A stretch of 37,823 nt of DNA from Nitratifractor sp. (GCA_015488535.1 WFNP01000064.1:1-37823), one strand, 5' to 3'. Shown: positions 1 through 7,551, counted from the first letter of the stretch. Notes: generated by a model from the letters alone, not told the origin. A program made the numbers and translations.

Positions 1-353
1 ATATAGTATAAAATAAGAGTAGCAAATACAGTATCAGATTTTCTGTTTCCACTAAAGGGGATGATTATCATACCCTTTATACTGTATGACATTGGATTGT
101 CTATATCTTTGGAGTAAAGCTTTGATTTGTCTATATCTTTGACTATCACAGGTATATGCTCATATATGGCTTTTGTAAGCAAACTTTTGGTGTCATCTGA
201 AATAGCTTTTTCTGTGACTTTGTCTGTCAAATAGATAAGTGTTGAATTTTGTATATTATACAAAACCGGTAGATCTATATCATGTTTTGTGATTTTACTT
301 AGTCTTAGTTCTATATCAGATAGAAACTCTTTTAGTTTGATGTCATTTCTCAC
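1..353 (-). CDS. GAF-like domain protein, 3' part beyond left edge
   Basis: A reading frame stays open from GTG at 353 leftwards to the window edge, about 117 visible residues, so the C-terminus is missing. An AAGGA ribosome-binding site lies about ten bases upstream, overlapping the stop of the preceding gene (stop at 361-363), which supports the GTG start and co-transcription. The visible part begins with a helical stretch, then a strand around LIYLTD, then a segment reading KAIYEHIPVIVKDI and later KGMIIIPFSG. That layout resembles the middle of a GAF sensor domain, where a helix is followed by a 'put aside / conceal' strand and a 'restores access' strand. The GAF assignment is my pattern recognition and no ligand residues can be named. 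It is the last visible member of the minus-strand Roadblock cluster. Confidence 0.5.
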   Translation of the reverse strand, partial: MRNDIKLKEFLSDIELRLSKITKHDIDLPVLYNIQNSTLIYLTDKVTEKAISDDTKSLLTKAIYEHIPVIVKDIDKSKLYSKDIDNPMSYSIKGMIIIPFSGNRKSDTVFATLILYY

Positions 354-360
354 TGTTTTA

Positions 361-1026
361 CTAGTCCTTAAAGTGACTTATTATGTATTCGGCTTTTTTA
401 AATATATTGCCTATACTGCCGTTTTTTGATATTATCATACATACCCTTTGATTATTTATCGGATATATAATGATATTACACTCATCAAAAGATATAAATA
501 TATTATTTAGGTTTCCAAGTATTATATCTATTTTATCTCTATTGTCTTTTATAATTTTGTAAGATAACTGCAATGCCTGTAGTACTTTATCTTTGAAAAT
601 GATACTCTTATTATCTATAAACATCACATTATCATTTTCTGCTATGACTATACCTGAAATATCTTTATCTAGAAATCTGTTGCATTTTTCAAAAATTATA
701 TCAGAGGAGTGTTGGTTATTTTGTATGTTTTTTGATGCATTGTTATTTTTAGTAATTTCAGATGATAAAAAAGACTGCAGTTGATGAGATATTTTTGATA
801 TATTACCGCGGTTTCTTTTGTGTAGTTTGATAAACTTTGTTAATACTTTACTGTGCAATTCATCTATAGATTTACCATCTTTTAAGATATAATCATCTTT
901 TGTGAATACGGGATAATTTTCATTTCCATTATGAAATATATTTATTTCTATTTTGTTACTGTGTTGTTTTGTCTTTATACTAAATACTTCATCTCCTATC
1001 GCAATTTTGTTTAGAAGAGTACCCAT
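361..1026 (-). CDS. Roadblock/LC7-like protein with Asn-rich linker (hypothetical)
   Basis: This 221-residue protein has three parts. Residues 1-90 form a mixed beta/helical region I do not recognise. Residues about 91-108 are a low-complexity, Asn-rich linker (KNNNASKNIQNNQ). Residues about 109-221 look like a divergent Roadblock/LC7 fold: a helix, strands around GIVIAENDNVMFID, a long central helix, then paired strands ending with the SIGNIFKKAEYII helix. The ending matches in style the last strand and helix of the clear Roadblock protein at 1892-2269. There is no signal peptide or membrane segment, so it is probably cytoplasmic. A GGAG site precedes the ATG by a normal distance, and the gene follows the 110-aa gene by 28 bp. 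Roadblock proteins elsewhere act as dimeric scaffolds or regulators of small GTPases; that role here is only inference. Confidence 0.6.
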   Translation of the reverse strand: MGTLLNKIAIGDEVFSIKTKQHSNKIEINIFHNGNENYPVFTKDDYILKDGKSIDELHSKVLTKFIKLHKRNRGNISKISHQLQSFLSSEITKNNNASKNIQNNQHSSDIIFEKCNRFLDKDISGIVIAENDNVMFIDNKSIIFKDKVLQALQLSYKIIKDNRDKIDIILGNLNNIFISFDECNIIIYPINNQRVCMIISKNGSIGNIFKKAEYIISHFKD

Positions 1027-1054
1027 TTATATCTCCAATTTTCTATTCATAAAC

Positions 1055-1387
1055 TTATACTAATTTTAAAAGGCTAAAAATATTACCCATTCTGCTTTCA
1101 GAGTTGGTGACAATTGTGATTATTATATTGCTTTTTTCAACTCTTTTGATGAAAAGTCTCTCTTTTTCTTCTATATATGCAGTCTCTACATCCTGATTGC
1201 TAAATAATTTTACACTGTTTTTTATCAAATCAAGTTGCTCTTTTGTTGGTTTGGGGTTATTGAATGTATCATATGAAATTTTCATAGTATCAAAATCAAT
1301 AATGTATATAGCTATGACTCCATCTACTGATGAGAATTGATTCACAACTTTATCCATTAGTGAATTAATATCTATATCTTTGTCCAT
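1055..1387 (-). CDS. small Roadblock/LC7-like protein (hypothetical)
   Basis: At 110 residues this is the length of a single Roadblock/LC7 domain. It starts with a helix (SLMDKVVNQF), then a strand pair (GVIAIYIIDFDTMKISY), a helix (TKEQLDLIKNSVKLF), two strands (VETAYIEEKERLFIKRVE, NIIITIVTN) and a closing helix after SRMGNIF. This is the alpha-beta-beta-alpha-beta-beta-beta-alpha order of the family, but sequence conservation is weak. AAGGA precedes the ATG. It appears to be the first gene of a run 1387-1055, 1026-361, 353-edge. Upstream lie about 60 bp of unique sequence and then the inverted-repeat element at 1448-1606. It could be a paralogue of the 125-aa protein that has diverged to heterodimerise with it; that is speculation. 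Confidence 0.55.
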   Translation of the reverse strand: MDKDIDINSLMDKVVNQFSSVDGVIAIYIIDFDTMKISYDTFNNPKPTKEQLDLIKNSVKLFSNQDVETAYIEEKERLFIKRVEKSNIIITIVTNSESRMGNIFSLLKLV

Positions 1388-1412
1388 TTTTTATCCTTGC
1401 TATAATGCTGTG

Positions 1413-1422
1413 GCAATATTGC
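1413..1422. promoter_or_regulatory. GCAATATTGC palindrome upstream of the 110-aa gene
   Basis: A perfect 10-bp palindrome, extended to an imperfect GTGGCAATATTGCTAC, lies 26-35 bp upstream of the start of the 110-aa Roadblock-like gene. Its place between the inverted-repeat element and the gene would fit an operator, but no protein is known to bind it. It could be chance in AT-rich DNA. Confidence 0.2.
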
Positions 1423-1447
1423 TACAACTATGATATATATTTTGTTC

Positions 1448-1606
1448 TTACGCACATAAAACGATATTTGCTAATAATTTTTTATTTTCATTGTTTTGTT
1501 TAGATACTTATAGCTAAATCCCAGCATCTTAGATAATCAAGCAGGACTTTAGTCCCACTCTTTTGAGGCTTTAGCCCCCCATACTCAAACAAGATTATAT
1601 GTGTAA
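1448..1606. mobile_element. miniature inverted-repeat element, copy 1
   Basis: The 159-bp stretch starts with TTACGCACATAAAACGATATT and ends with TTATATGTGTAA, so its ends form inverted repeats of the type TTACGCATATAA. The left 20 bases match, in reverse complement, the right end of the element at 16274-16405 (...AATATCGTTTTATATGCGTAA). Inside, at 1541-1580, are two GC-rich hairpins (GCAGGACTTTAGTCCC and GAGGCTTTAGCCCC). It contains no coding frame. The right end stops two bases from the stop codon of the 67-aa gene. I interpret it as a non-autonomous, MITE- or REP/BIME-like element; the mobilising transposase is not in the window. Confidence 0.6.
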
Positions 1607-1608
1607 AG

Positions 1609-1812
1609 TTATTTACTCATATTCTTCAATAGTGTATTTACAAAATTGAGTAGCATTGGTGTAGCACCCTTTAAATCATCGTTTGTTACATCAAGTGTAG
1701 CCAATACATTCATCATATCTTTATAAAATTGAGCGGCATCTATTTCGCCTTTTTTCATCTGCTCTATATATTTGTGCATATCCTCTTTTGCTGCCATTAC
1801 CTGATCTCCCAT
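1609..1812 (-). CDS. 67-aa predicted helical protein of the Roadblock cluster
   Basis: This short acidic/basic protein reads as almost all helix (EDMHKYIEQMKKGEIDAAQFYKDMMNVL, then TPMLLNFVNTLLKNM). It has no signal peptide, cysteines or known motif, and I do not recognise it. Two starts are possible. The ATG at 1812 has GGGAG seven bases upstream, and an in-frame ATG five codons later (start of MAAKEDM) also has GGGAG upstream. I keep the longer form. It follows the 125-aa Roadblock gene on the same strand after 79 bp. A TATAAT on the minus strand at 1867-1872 suggests a promoter of its own. Its place between Roadblock genes suggests a small adaptor, which is inference. Confidence 0.6.
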   Translation of the reverse strand: MGDQVMAAKEDMHKYIEQMKKGEIDAAQFYKDMMNVLATLDVTNDDLKGATPMLLNFVNTLLKNMSK

Positions 1813-1866
1813 ATAATTACTCCCATAAAACTTTTAACAAATTCAATAAGACAATATTGACCGTCT

Positions 1867-1872
1867 ATTATA
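1867..1872 (-). promoter_or_regulatory. -10 box for the 67-aa gene
   Basis: TATAAT on the minus strand, 55 bases upstream of the start, framed by a short inverted repeat (CCGT...ACGG). Campylobacterota housekeeping promoters often show only a good -10 box. There is no clear -35. Confidence 0.35.
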
Positions 1873-1891
1873 CGGCACCTGAATTTTTCAA

Positions 1892-2269
1892 TTAGAATGA
1901 TTGTATATCTTTTACAAACTGCTTGAGAGCCACAATCAAAGCCCCCATTTTATACCCTTTTGGAGTGATGACAGCCAGTGCTACATCGTTACCCAAATCT
2001 TTGACAGCAATAAAGCCTTCGCTTCCGGATATAATCATTTCATTTAGAGAACCTTTTTCTGTATCCTCCAGTGTACCTGTGATTGTCGCCAAAAGCGAAG
2101 CGGTATTTGCGGCTACCACATCTGCATCTAGAGAGTTTTTGAAATAGCTTGCCATCTCCAATCCTTCAGCAGTGGCAATAATTGCACCCTCTAGTCCCAT
2201 TTTTTCTACAAACTCTTTTAACAACTCTTCACCTGATACGGTAAGTTTACCTACATCTACACTTCCCAT
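1892..2269 (-). CDS. Roadblock/LC7 domain protein
   Basis: A 125-residue protein with the Roadblock/LC7 pattern throughout: first helix LLKEFVEKMGLEG, strand pair AIIATAEGLEMASYF, central helix DVVAANTASLLATI, then strands NEMIISGSEGFIAVKDLG and VALAVITPKG, and closing helix MGALIVALKQFVKDI. Bacterial members include MglB, the GTPase-activating partner of the Ras-like polarity switch MglA, and many uncharacterised regulators. They usually dimerise through the central helices. No small GTPase gene is visible in this window, so its partner is unknown. A GGAG site precedes the ATG, and a TATAAT lies at 2313-2318. It is the first gene of the minus-strand cluster, divergent from hldD. Confidence 0.8.
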   Translation of the reverse strand: MGSVDVGKLTVSGEELLKEFVEKMGLEGAIIATAEGLEMASYFKNSLDADVVAANTASLLATITGTLEDTEKGSLNEMIISGSEGFIAVKDLGNDVALAVITPKGYKMGALIVALKQFVKDIQSF

Positions 2270-2291
2270 TTTCTAACTCCATAAATTAAAT

Positions 2292-2318
2292 TAGGACTAT
2301 GTCCTATTATGTATTATA
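2292..2318 (-). promoter_or_regulatory. promoter and palindrome upstream of the Roadblock gene
   Basis: On the minus strand a TATAAT (2313-2318) is followed within ten bases by a perfect inverted repeat TAGGAC-TAT-GTCCTA (2292-2306). The repeat would sit around or just after the transcription start, a position typical of an operator or a 5'-UTR hairpin. Whether it binds a protein is unknown. Confidence 0.35.
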
Positions 2319-2435
2319 CTTTGAAGCTCTTAGTATTTTATTAATATAGCACTATATATAAAATAATATTAAGACTTTTGTCATATTTGATTATGATAGA
2401 ATTAGTTTTATTATAATCAAAAAGGTGTATTTAAG

Positions 2436-3422
2436 ATGAATTTCAACAACAAAACGATTTTGATTACAGGCGGAGCCGGATTTATAGGCTCTAATTTGGC
2501 ATTTTATTTTCAGAATAATTTTCCAGATGCCAAAGTTGTAGTATTTGATATATTCAGAACAGGTGAAACATTTTCCAACGGCAATCTCAAAAGTTTTGGA
2601 CATTTCCAAAATCTGCTTGGTTTCAAAGGTGAAATCATATCAGGCGATATCACCAAAAAAGAGGATTTAAATAGGCTTAGAGATTATAAGTTTGATTATA
2701 TCTTTCATCAAGCAGCAATCAGTGATACTACTGTAAGTGACCAAAAGATTATGATAGATACCAATCTAAATGCTTTTAGAGATTTGCTTGATATGGCTTG
2801 TGATATGAAAGCAGTTATGGTATATGCAAGCAGTGGAGCTACATATGGTAATGCTCCTGCTCCTCAGATAGTAGGCAAAGAAGCTCCTGCCAATATATAT
2901 GGCTTTAGTAAGTTGATGATGGATAATTTAACTTATGAGAGAATCAAAAGAGCTGATATTCCGATAGTGGGACTTAGATATTTTAATGTATATGGTCCAA
3001 GAGAGTATTTTAAAAATAAAACAGCTTCTATGATACTACAGTTTGGGCATCAGATACTATCAGGCAACAGACCCAGACTCTTTGAAGGCTCAAACAAAAT
3101 ATTGAGAGATTTTGTATATATTGATGATGTAATAGAGGCAAATATAAAAGCATGCAATCCCAAAAGAAGTGGCGTATATAATGTAGGCACCGGCAAAGCT
3201 AGAAGTTTTCAAGATATTGTAGATATTTTACAAAATCAGCTTGGCACCAATTTGGAGTGTGAATATATACCCAATCCATTTGTAGGGCAGTATCAATTTT
3301 TCACCGAAGCTGATATAAACAGCACAAAAGAGTATCTGGGATATGACCCCAAAGTTACCCTGGAAGAGGGTATCAAAAGATATCTGCCAGAGATAAAGAG
3401 ACTCTATGAAGAGTACAAATAA
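2436..3422 (+). CDS. hldD: ADP-L-glycero-D-manno-heptose-6-epimerase HldD
   Basis: HldD epimerises ADP-D-glycero-D-manno-heptose to the L-glycero form, the last step in making the LPS inner-core heptose donor in the cytoplasm. The 328-residue protein is an extended short-chain dehydrogenase. It has the Rossmann motif GGAGFIG at 12-18, the serine-rich strand YASSGATYG ending near 138, the catalytic Tyr155 and Lys159 (YGFSK), and the family stretch SNKILRDFVYIDDV at about 219-232. Length matches the family. The start has AAAGG ten bases upstream. HldE, which makes its substrate precursor, is encoded 17.5 kb away at 20932-22353, and no gmhA or gmhB is present between them. Confidence 0.92.
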   Translation: MNFNNKTILITGGAGFIGSNLAFYFQNNFPDAKVVVFDIFRTGETFSNGNLKSFGHFQNLLGFKGEIISGDITKKEDLNRLRDYKFDYIFHQAAISDTTVSDQKIMIDTNLNAFRDLLDMACDMKAVMVYASSGATYGNAPAPQIVGKEAPANIYGFSKLMMDNLTYERIKRADIPIVGLRYFNVYGPREYFKNKTASMILQFGHQILSGNRPRLFEGSNKILRDFVYIDDVIEANIKACNPKRSGVYNVGTGKARSFQDIVDILQNQLGTNLECEYIPNPFVGQYQFFTEADINSTKEYLGYDPKVTLEEGIKRYLPEIKRLYEEYK

Positions 3423-3429
3423 AAGCTTT

Positions 3430-4254
3430 ATGAAAAAAGATATCACCACAAAAGATACCGTCAAAACGATAGCCGAGGATATAGCCAAATATATCCTTGA
3501 TTTGAATATTTCAGATATAGAATTTATCGATAAAGAGCTTCAAAGAATTGAAAAAAGAGAAGCCGATATCGTAGCCAAATGTAATATAGACGGAAAATTG
3601 GAGATACTTCATATTGAGATACAAAACAGTAATGACTCTACAATGCCTCTTAGAATGATGAGATACTATACTGATATCAAACTCTTATATCCAAAATTGC
3701 CAATAAGACAGTATCTGATTTATATTGGCAAAAAGAGATGCTCTATAAAAAATGGTATAGAAGATACCGGTATAGAGTTTCGTTATAATTTGATAGATAT
3801 GCATACAATAGATTGTGAAAAGTTTCTTAAAATGGATACACCTGATGCATTGGTGCTTTCTATTTTGTGTGATTTTAAAGGCAGGGACGAAAAAGAGATA
3901 ATCAAATATATATTGACAAGACTTAGAGAACTTATAGGTGATGATGAGAGTAAATTTGATAAATATATGTTGATAATAGATACATTATCAACAAATAGAA
4001 ATTTGGAAAATATAGTAAAGGAGGTAGCTAAAATGCTCAGAAATACAAGATTTGAAGATATGCCTATCTATCAGGTGGTGCTGGAAAAAGGCATAGAAAA
4101 AGGTATAGAAAAAGGCATAGAAAAAGGTAGAGAAGAGGAGAGGTTTAAAAATATGATAATAATGATAAAAAAATTCGGTCTGCCTGTTGAACAGGTGGCT
4201 AAAGAGTTTGGTGTATCAGAAGAGGAAATAAGAGAATATCTAAATCAAAATTAA
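3430..4254 (+). CDS. Rpn-like PD-(D/E)XK nuclease family protein
   Basis: This protein of about 274 residues resembles the Rpn / 'PD-(D/E)XK nuclease family transposase' group, whose tested members are DNA endonucleases that promote RecA-independent recombination. The core is visible as EKREADIVAKC followed by ILHIEIQN, i.e. the Asp and the E-x-Q version of the E-x-K catalytic pair, then the LRMMRYYTDI helix and a YLIYIG strand. The C-terminus carries four (G-I/R-E-K)-type repeats and then a short helix-turn-helix-like tail (PVEQVAKEFGVSEEEIREYL). I prefer the ATG at 3430 (MKKDITTKDT), which resembles relatives. An ATG at 3406 would add eight residues and overlap hldD by 17 bp; both have weak ribosome-binding sites. 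It separates hldD from fmt and may be an insertion. Confidence 0.7.
   Translation: MKKDITTKDTVKTIAEDIAKYILDLNISDIEFIDKELQRIEKREADIVAKCNIDGKLEILHIEIQNSNDSTMPLRMMRYYTDIKLLYPKLPIRQYLIYIGKKRCSIKNGIEDTGIEFRYNLIDMHTIDCEKFLKMDTPDALVLSILCDFKGRDEKEIIKYILTRLRELIGDDESKFDKYMLIIDTLSTNRNLENIVKEVAKMLRNTRFEDMPIYQVVLEKGIEKGIEKGIEKGREEERFKNMIIMIKKFGLPVEQVAKEFGVSEEEIREYLNQN
4084..4131 (+). repeat. four 12-bp tandem repeats inside the Rpn-like gene
   Basis: Four consecutive copies of GAAAAAGGYATA occur; the last copy ends GTAGA. They encode EKGI three times and then EKGR. Because the unit is 12 bp, slippage would add or remove four residues without breaking the frame. Confidence 0.85.
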
Positions 4255-4280
4255 TAATAAACAATGTGGAGAGTGTGTAG

Positions 4281-5201
4281 ATGCAAAAGAAGAGAGTTAT
4301 ATTTATGGGAACTCCGGAGTATGCGGAAAAAATTTTAAAAGCCTTGTCACAAAATAGTAAATATATGATACCGATGGTATTTACACAGCCGGATAAGCCT
4401 GTAGGAAGAAAAAAGATACTCACTCCGCCTCCTGTAAAAGTATATGCTAATGAAATGGGATTTAAGGTATTGCAACCTGGAAATTTGAGAAGTGATGAAA
4501 CAGCAACGCTCATAAAAGATGCAAAACCTGATTTTATAGTCGTAGCCGCCTATGGTCAGATATTGCCAAAAGATATACTTGAAACAGCACCTTGTATCAA
4601 TCTGCATGCATCTATACTTCCTCAATACAGAGGTGCTTCACCTGTGCAACAGGTATTATTGGAAGGTAGGGATTATACAGGTGTTACAGCCATGCTTATG
4701 AATGAGGGGCTTGATACAGGTGATATATTGGCATATACTAAAAGATATATCCCAACAGATATGAGACTTGTGGAGTTGATGGATATATTGGCTCAGGATG
4801 CTTCTGAATTGATTATTGATGTATTGGATAGATTTGATGAGATTGAGCCTCTGTCTCAGGTGGGAGCAGTCTCAAGTCATTGTAAAAAGATAGGCAGAGA
4901 AGATGGCAAAGTATCACTTGATAGTGCAGTTGATATATACAATAAGTTCAGAGCATTTGAAAACTGGCCGGGAGTGTTTTTGAGTAACGGATTGAAACTG
5001 ACTAAAATATCTATAAATGAAACAGATTCTATCAATGAAGAAGCCGGAGTTATACTCTCTATGGATAAAAAAGGATTTACACTATCTTGCAAGAGAGGTT
5101 CTCTTAAAATATACAGAGTCCATCCGGCATCCAAAAAAGAGACACAAGCAAAGGCATATCTTGCCGGTAAGAGGTTGAAAATTGGAGATAATATACTTTG
5201 A
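4281..5201 (+). CDS. fmt: methionyl-tRNA formyltransferase
   Basis: Fmt transfers a formyl group from 10-formyl-tetrahydrofolate to Met-tRNA(fMet) for translation initiation. The 306-residue product has the N-terminal formyltransferase fold starting VIFMGTPEYAEKIL and the PDKPVGR loop. The catalytic region INLHASILPQYRGASPVQ carries the Asn/His pair, the Asp is in LDTGDIL, and a C-terminal tRNA-binding domain (about 200-306) ends in RLKIGDNIL. Length and order match the family. GGAG lies upstream of the ATG. The gene overlaps birA by 20 bp, so the two are translationally coupled. Confidence 0.95.
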   Translation: MQKKRVIFMGTPEYAEKILKALSQNSKYMIPMVFTQPDKPVGRKKILTPPPVKVYANEMGFKVLQPGNLRSDETATLIKDAKPDFIVVAAYGQILPKDILETAPCINLHASILPQYRGASPVQQVLLEGRDYTGVTAMLMNEGLDTGDILAYTKRYIPTDMRLVELMDILAQDASELIIDVLDRFDEIEPLSQVGAVSSHCKKIGREDGKVSLDSAVDIYNKFRAFENWPGVFLSNGLKLTKISINETDSINEEAGVILSMDKKGFTLSCKRGSLKIYRVHPASKKETQAKAYLAGKRLKIGDNIL

Positions 5202-5817
5202 GAAACTTGAATCTACCCAGAAATATTTATCAGATGCCATAAGATATAAAAAATTGTCTGCACCTGTGGCTGTCATTGCTGATGAGCAGATTGCAGGAGT
5301 AGGAAGCAGAGGTAATAATTGGGAAGGTGGAGCAGGTAACCTTTATACATCTATAGCACTCAAAGAGTCATCTTTGCCTGATGATTTACCTTTGATATCG
5401 GCATCTCTTTACTTTGGATGGATTATGAGAGATATACTATATCGATACGATAACAGAGTATGGCTTAAATGGCCAAATGATATATATCTGGAAAATGATA
5501 AAATAGGGGGAGTAATTACAAATAAAATAACCGATAATTTTATTGTAGGAATTGGAGTGAATATGAGAAATAAAAGCAACTCATACCGGGCAGTAGAGCT
5601 TGATATCAAGCCTTCTAAACTGCTTGAAGAGTATATATCAGCTTTAGATGACAAAGCTTCATGGAAGAGTATATTCAGTAAGTATCGGTTAGAATTTGAA
5701 AAGAGTAGAAGTTATAGCACTCATTTTGAGGGTGATTTGATAGATTTGAGTGATGCTGTCTTGTGTGATGATGGCTCACTTGTGAAAAACAGTGAAAGGA
5801 TTGTAAATCTGAGATGA
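5182..5817 (+). CDS. birA: biotin--[acetyl-CoA-carboxylase] ligase, no repressor domain
   Basis: BirA activates biotin with ATP and attaches it to the biotin carboxyl carrier protein. The 211-residue protein starts directly with the catalytic domain ([15 protein letters not shown]) and has the conserved KWPNDIYL and KIGGVITN segments. It lacks the N-terminal helix-turn-helix of E. coli BirA, so it is a group I ligase that cannot act as the bio repressor. The start is TTG at 5182, supported by AGAGG about eight bases upstream. The SRGNNW loop is an unusual form of the biotin-binding GRGRRGR-type loop, a small oddity. It overlaps fmt upstream by 20 bp and parA downstream by 4 bp (ATGA). Confidence 0.9.
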   Translation: MEIIYFEKLESTQKYLSDAIRYKKLSAPVAVIADEQIAGVGSRGNNWEGGAGNLYTSIALKESSLPDDLPLISASLYFGWIMRDILYRYDNRVWLKWPNDIYLENDKIGGVITNKITDNFIVGIGVNMRNKSNSYRAVELDIKPSKLLEEYISALDDKASWKSIFSKYRLEFEKSRSYSTHFEGDLIDLSDAVLCDDGSLVKNSERIVNLR

Positions 5818-6593
5818 GTGAAGTAATAAGTATAGCCAATCAAAAAGGCGGTGTAGGAAAGACTACTACAGCTGTGAATCTCGCTGCATCATTGGCTGAG
5901 AAACATAAAAAGGTATTGTTGGTGGATATAGACCCCCAGTCTAATGCCACTACAAATCTCGGCTTTAGCAGAAATGATTATGAATTTAATATTTATCATG
6001 TCTTGATAGGTAGTAAAAAACTTTCTGAAATCATACTGAAAACAGAAATAAAAAGATTGCATTTGGCACCTTCAAATATAGGATTGGTAGGGATTGAAAA
6101 ACAATTTTATGATGGCAGGAAAAAAAATAGAGAATTGGTGCTGAAAATGGCACTTGATGAGGTAAAAGATAAGTATGATTATATCATTATAGATTCCCCT
6201 CCGGCATTGGGACCTATCACAATAAATGCATTGAGCGCATCTGATTCTGTAATAATACCCATACAGTGTGAGTTTTTTGCACTAGAAGGGTTGGCACAGT
6301 TGTTAAATACTGTATCACTCTTGAAAAAAACCATCAATCCAAAACTGAAAATAAAAGGTTTTCTGCCTACTATGTATTCAGGTCAGAACAATCTCTCCAA
6401 GCAGGTTTTTAATGATTTGAAAAGACATTTTAATGACAAACTTTTTACAGACAATCAAGATTTTGTAGTGGTGCCAAGAAATGTGAAGATTGCAGAGAGT
6501 CCAAGTTTTGGTAAACCTGTGACGCATTATGCCTCCAAATCCAAAGGCTCCAAGGCATATCAAGCTTTGGCTGAAGCCATTTTGAAGGCATAA
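5814..6593 (+). CDS. parA: chromosome-partitioning ATPase ParA/Soj
   Basis: ParA is a Walker-type ATPase that dimerises on nucleoid DNA and drives segregation of ParB-parS complexes. The 259-residue protein has the deviant Walker A KGGVGKT at 11-17, DIDPQSNAT in the A' region, and [10 protein letters not shown] as Walker B. There is no N-terminal DNA-binding extension, as in chromosomal Soj. It overlaps birA by four bases and is followed one base later by parB. The setting between fmt-birA and the ATP synthase operon is the usual chromosomal location in Campylobacterota, so a plasmid origin is unlikely. I found no convincing parS site in the window by eye. Confidence 0.94.
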   Translation: MSEVISIANQKGGVGKTTTAVNLAASLAEKHKKVLLVDIDPQSNATTNLGFSRNDYEFNIYHVLIGSKKLSEIILKTEIKRLHLAPSNIGLVGIEKQFYDGRKKNRELVLKMALDEVKDKYDYIIIDSPPALGPITINALSASDSVIIPIQCEFFALEGLAQLLNTVSLLKKTINPKLKIKGFLPTMYSGQNNLSKQVFNDLKRHFNDKLFTDNQDFVVVPRNVKIAESPSFGKPVTHYASKSKGSKAYQALAEAILKA

Positions 6594-6594
6594 T

Positions 6595-7485
6595 ATGGCA
6601 CTAGGTAGAGGTTTGGGCGACATCTTAGAAGAGATGGGTCGCGTATATGAGCAGGAGTTTGACAATAGCGGTGCTTTGGGTGAAAAAAATTATGATGAAA
6701 TCAATGAAATAGATGTAAATATTATAGATCCCAATCCATATCAGCCTCGTAAAAATTTTGATATGGACAGATTAGAAGAGTTGGCAGAGTCTATCAAGAG
6801 CCACGGATTGCTTCAGCCGATTGTCGTGATACCTGCGGGTAACAGATATATCTTAGTTGCCGGTGAAAGACGATTAAGAGCTCATAAAATAGCCAAAATA
6901 GATAAAATCAGAGCTATAGTGGCTGATGCAGATCTTGATGAAAAGAGACTTCGTGAACTTGCTTTGATAGAGAATATCCAAAGAGAAGATCTGCATCCTA
7001 TTGAATTGGCAAGGTCATACAAAGAGTTGATAGATGTACACGGTATTACTCATGAAGAGTTGGCAAAAATTGTCCATAAAAGTCGCTCTCAAATTACAAA
7101 TACTCTCAGAATCCTGGCTTTGGATGATTATACACTCTCTATGCTCTCCAAAGATAAAATAAGTCAAGGACATGCCAAAATACTGGTAGCTTTAAATGAG
7201 AGTGAGAGAAAAAAAGCAGTAGATACGATAGTAGGGAGACGCTTGAGTGTAAGAGAGGCTGAAAAGCTGGTCCAATCTATGAAAAATCATATACAGGATA
7301 GAGAACACAAATCTTTACATAAGAGCCATAGTAACTTTAAACTAAATAGTGATGAAAAGAGAGTATTAAAAGATATATTAGATGGATACAGATGTAAAAT
7401 CAAAGATAACAGTATCGAATTTGTTTTTGATAACAGAGATGAATATGATAAATTTGTTACATTAATAAAAAAGAGTGACAAATAG
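6595..7485 (+). CDS. parB: chromosome-partitioning protein ParB/Spo0J
   Basis: ParB binds parS sites and spreads as a CTP-dependent clamp. The 296-residue protein starts ALGRGLGDIL, the usual ParA-contacting N-terminus. It continues with the CTP-binding core: PYQPRKNF, the GERRLRA motif, and LIENIQREDLHPIE. A helix-turn-helix (HEELAKIVHKSRSQITNTLRIL) and a C-terminal dimerisation domain (about 245-296) follow. The ATG lies one base after the parA stop. A hairpin of about 25 bp follows the stop before the ATP synthase genes. Confidence 0.94.
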   Translation: MALGRGLGDILEEMGRVYEQEFDNSGALGEKNYDEINEIDVNIIDPNPYQPRKNFDMDRLEELAESIKSHGLLQPIVVIPAGNRYILVAGERRLRAHKIAKIDKIRAIVADADLDEKRLRELALIENIQREDLHPIELARSYKELIDVHGITHEELAKIVHKSRSQITNTLRILALDDYTLSMLSKDKISQGHAKILVALNESERKKAVDTIVGRRLSVREAEKLVQSMKNHIQDREHKSLHKSHSNFKLNSDEKRVLKDILDGYRCKIKDNSIEFVFDNRDEYDKFVTLIKKSDK

Positions 7486-7510
7486 TTAATACCTTAAAGG
7501 GTATTTAACT
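7486..7510 (+). terminator. hairpin between parB and atpF'
   Basis: GTTAATACC and GGTATTTAAC form an inverted repeat with one unpaired base around a short TTAAAG loop, beginning right after the parB stop. No T-run follows on the plus strand, so it may be a weak terminator, an mRNA-stabilising hairpin or an operator for the ATP synthase operon. Confidence 0.3.
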
Positions 7511-7551
7511 AGCAAGATGATAAAATTCACCAAACTTTGAGAGGAGAGTAG

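Noticed and set aside
5814-7485. parA-parB as a plasmid or integrated-element partition system
   Set aside because: The genes sit between fmt-birA and the ATP synthase operon, the regular chromosomal position in this phylum, and both look like chromosomal Soj/Spo0J.
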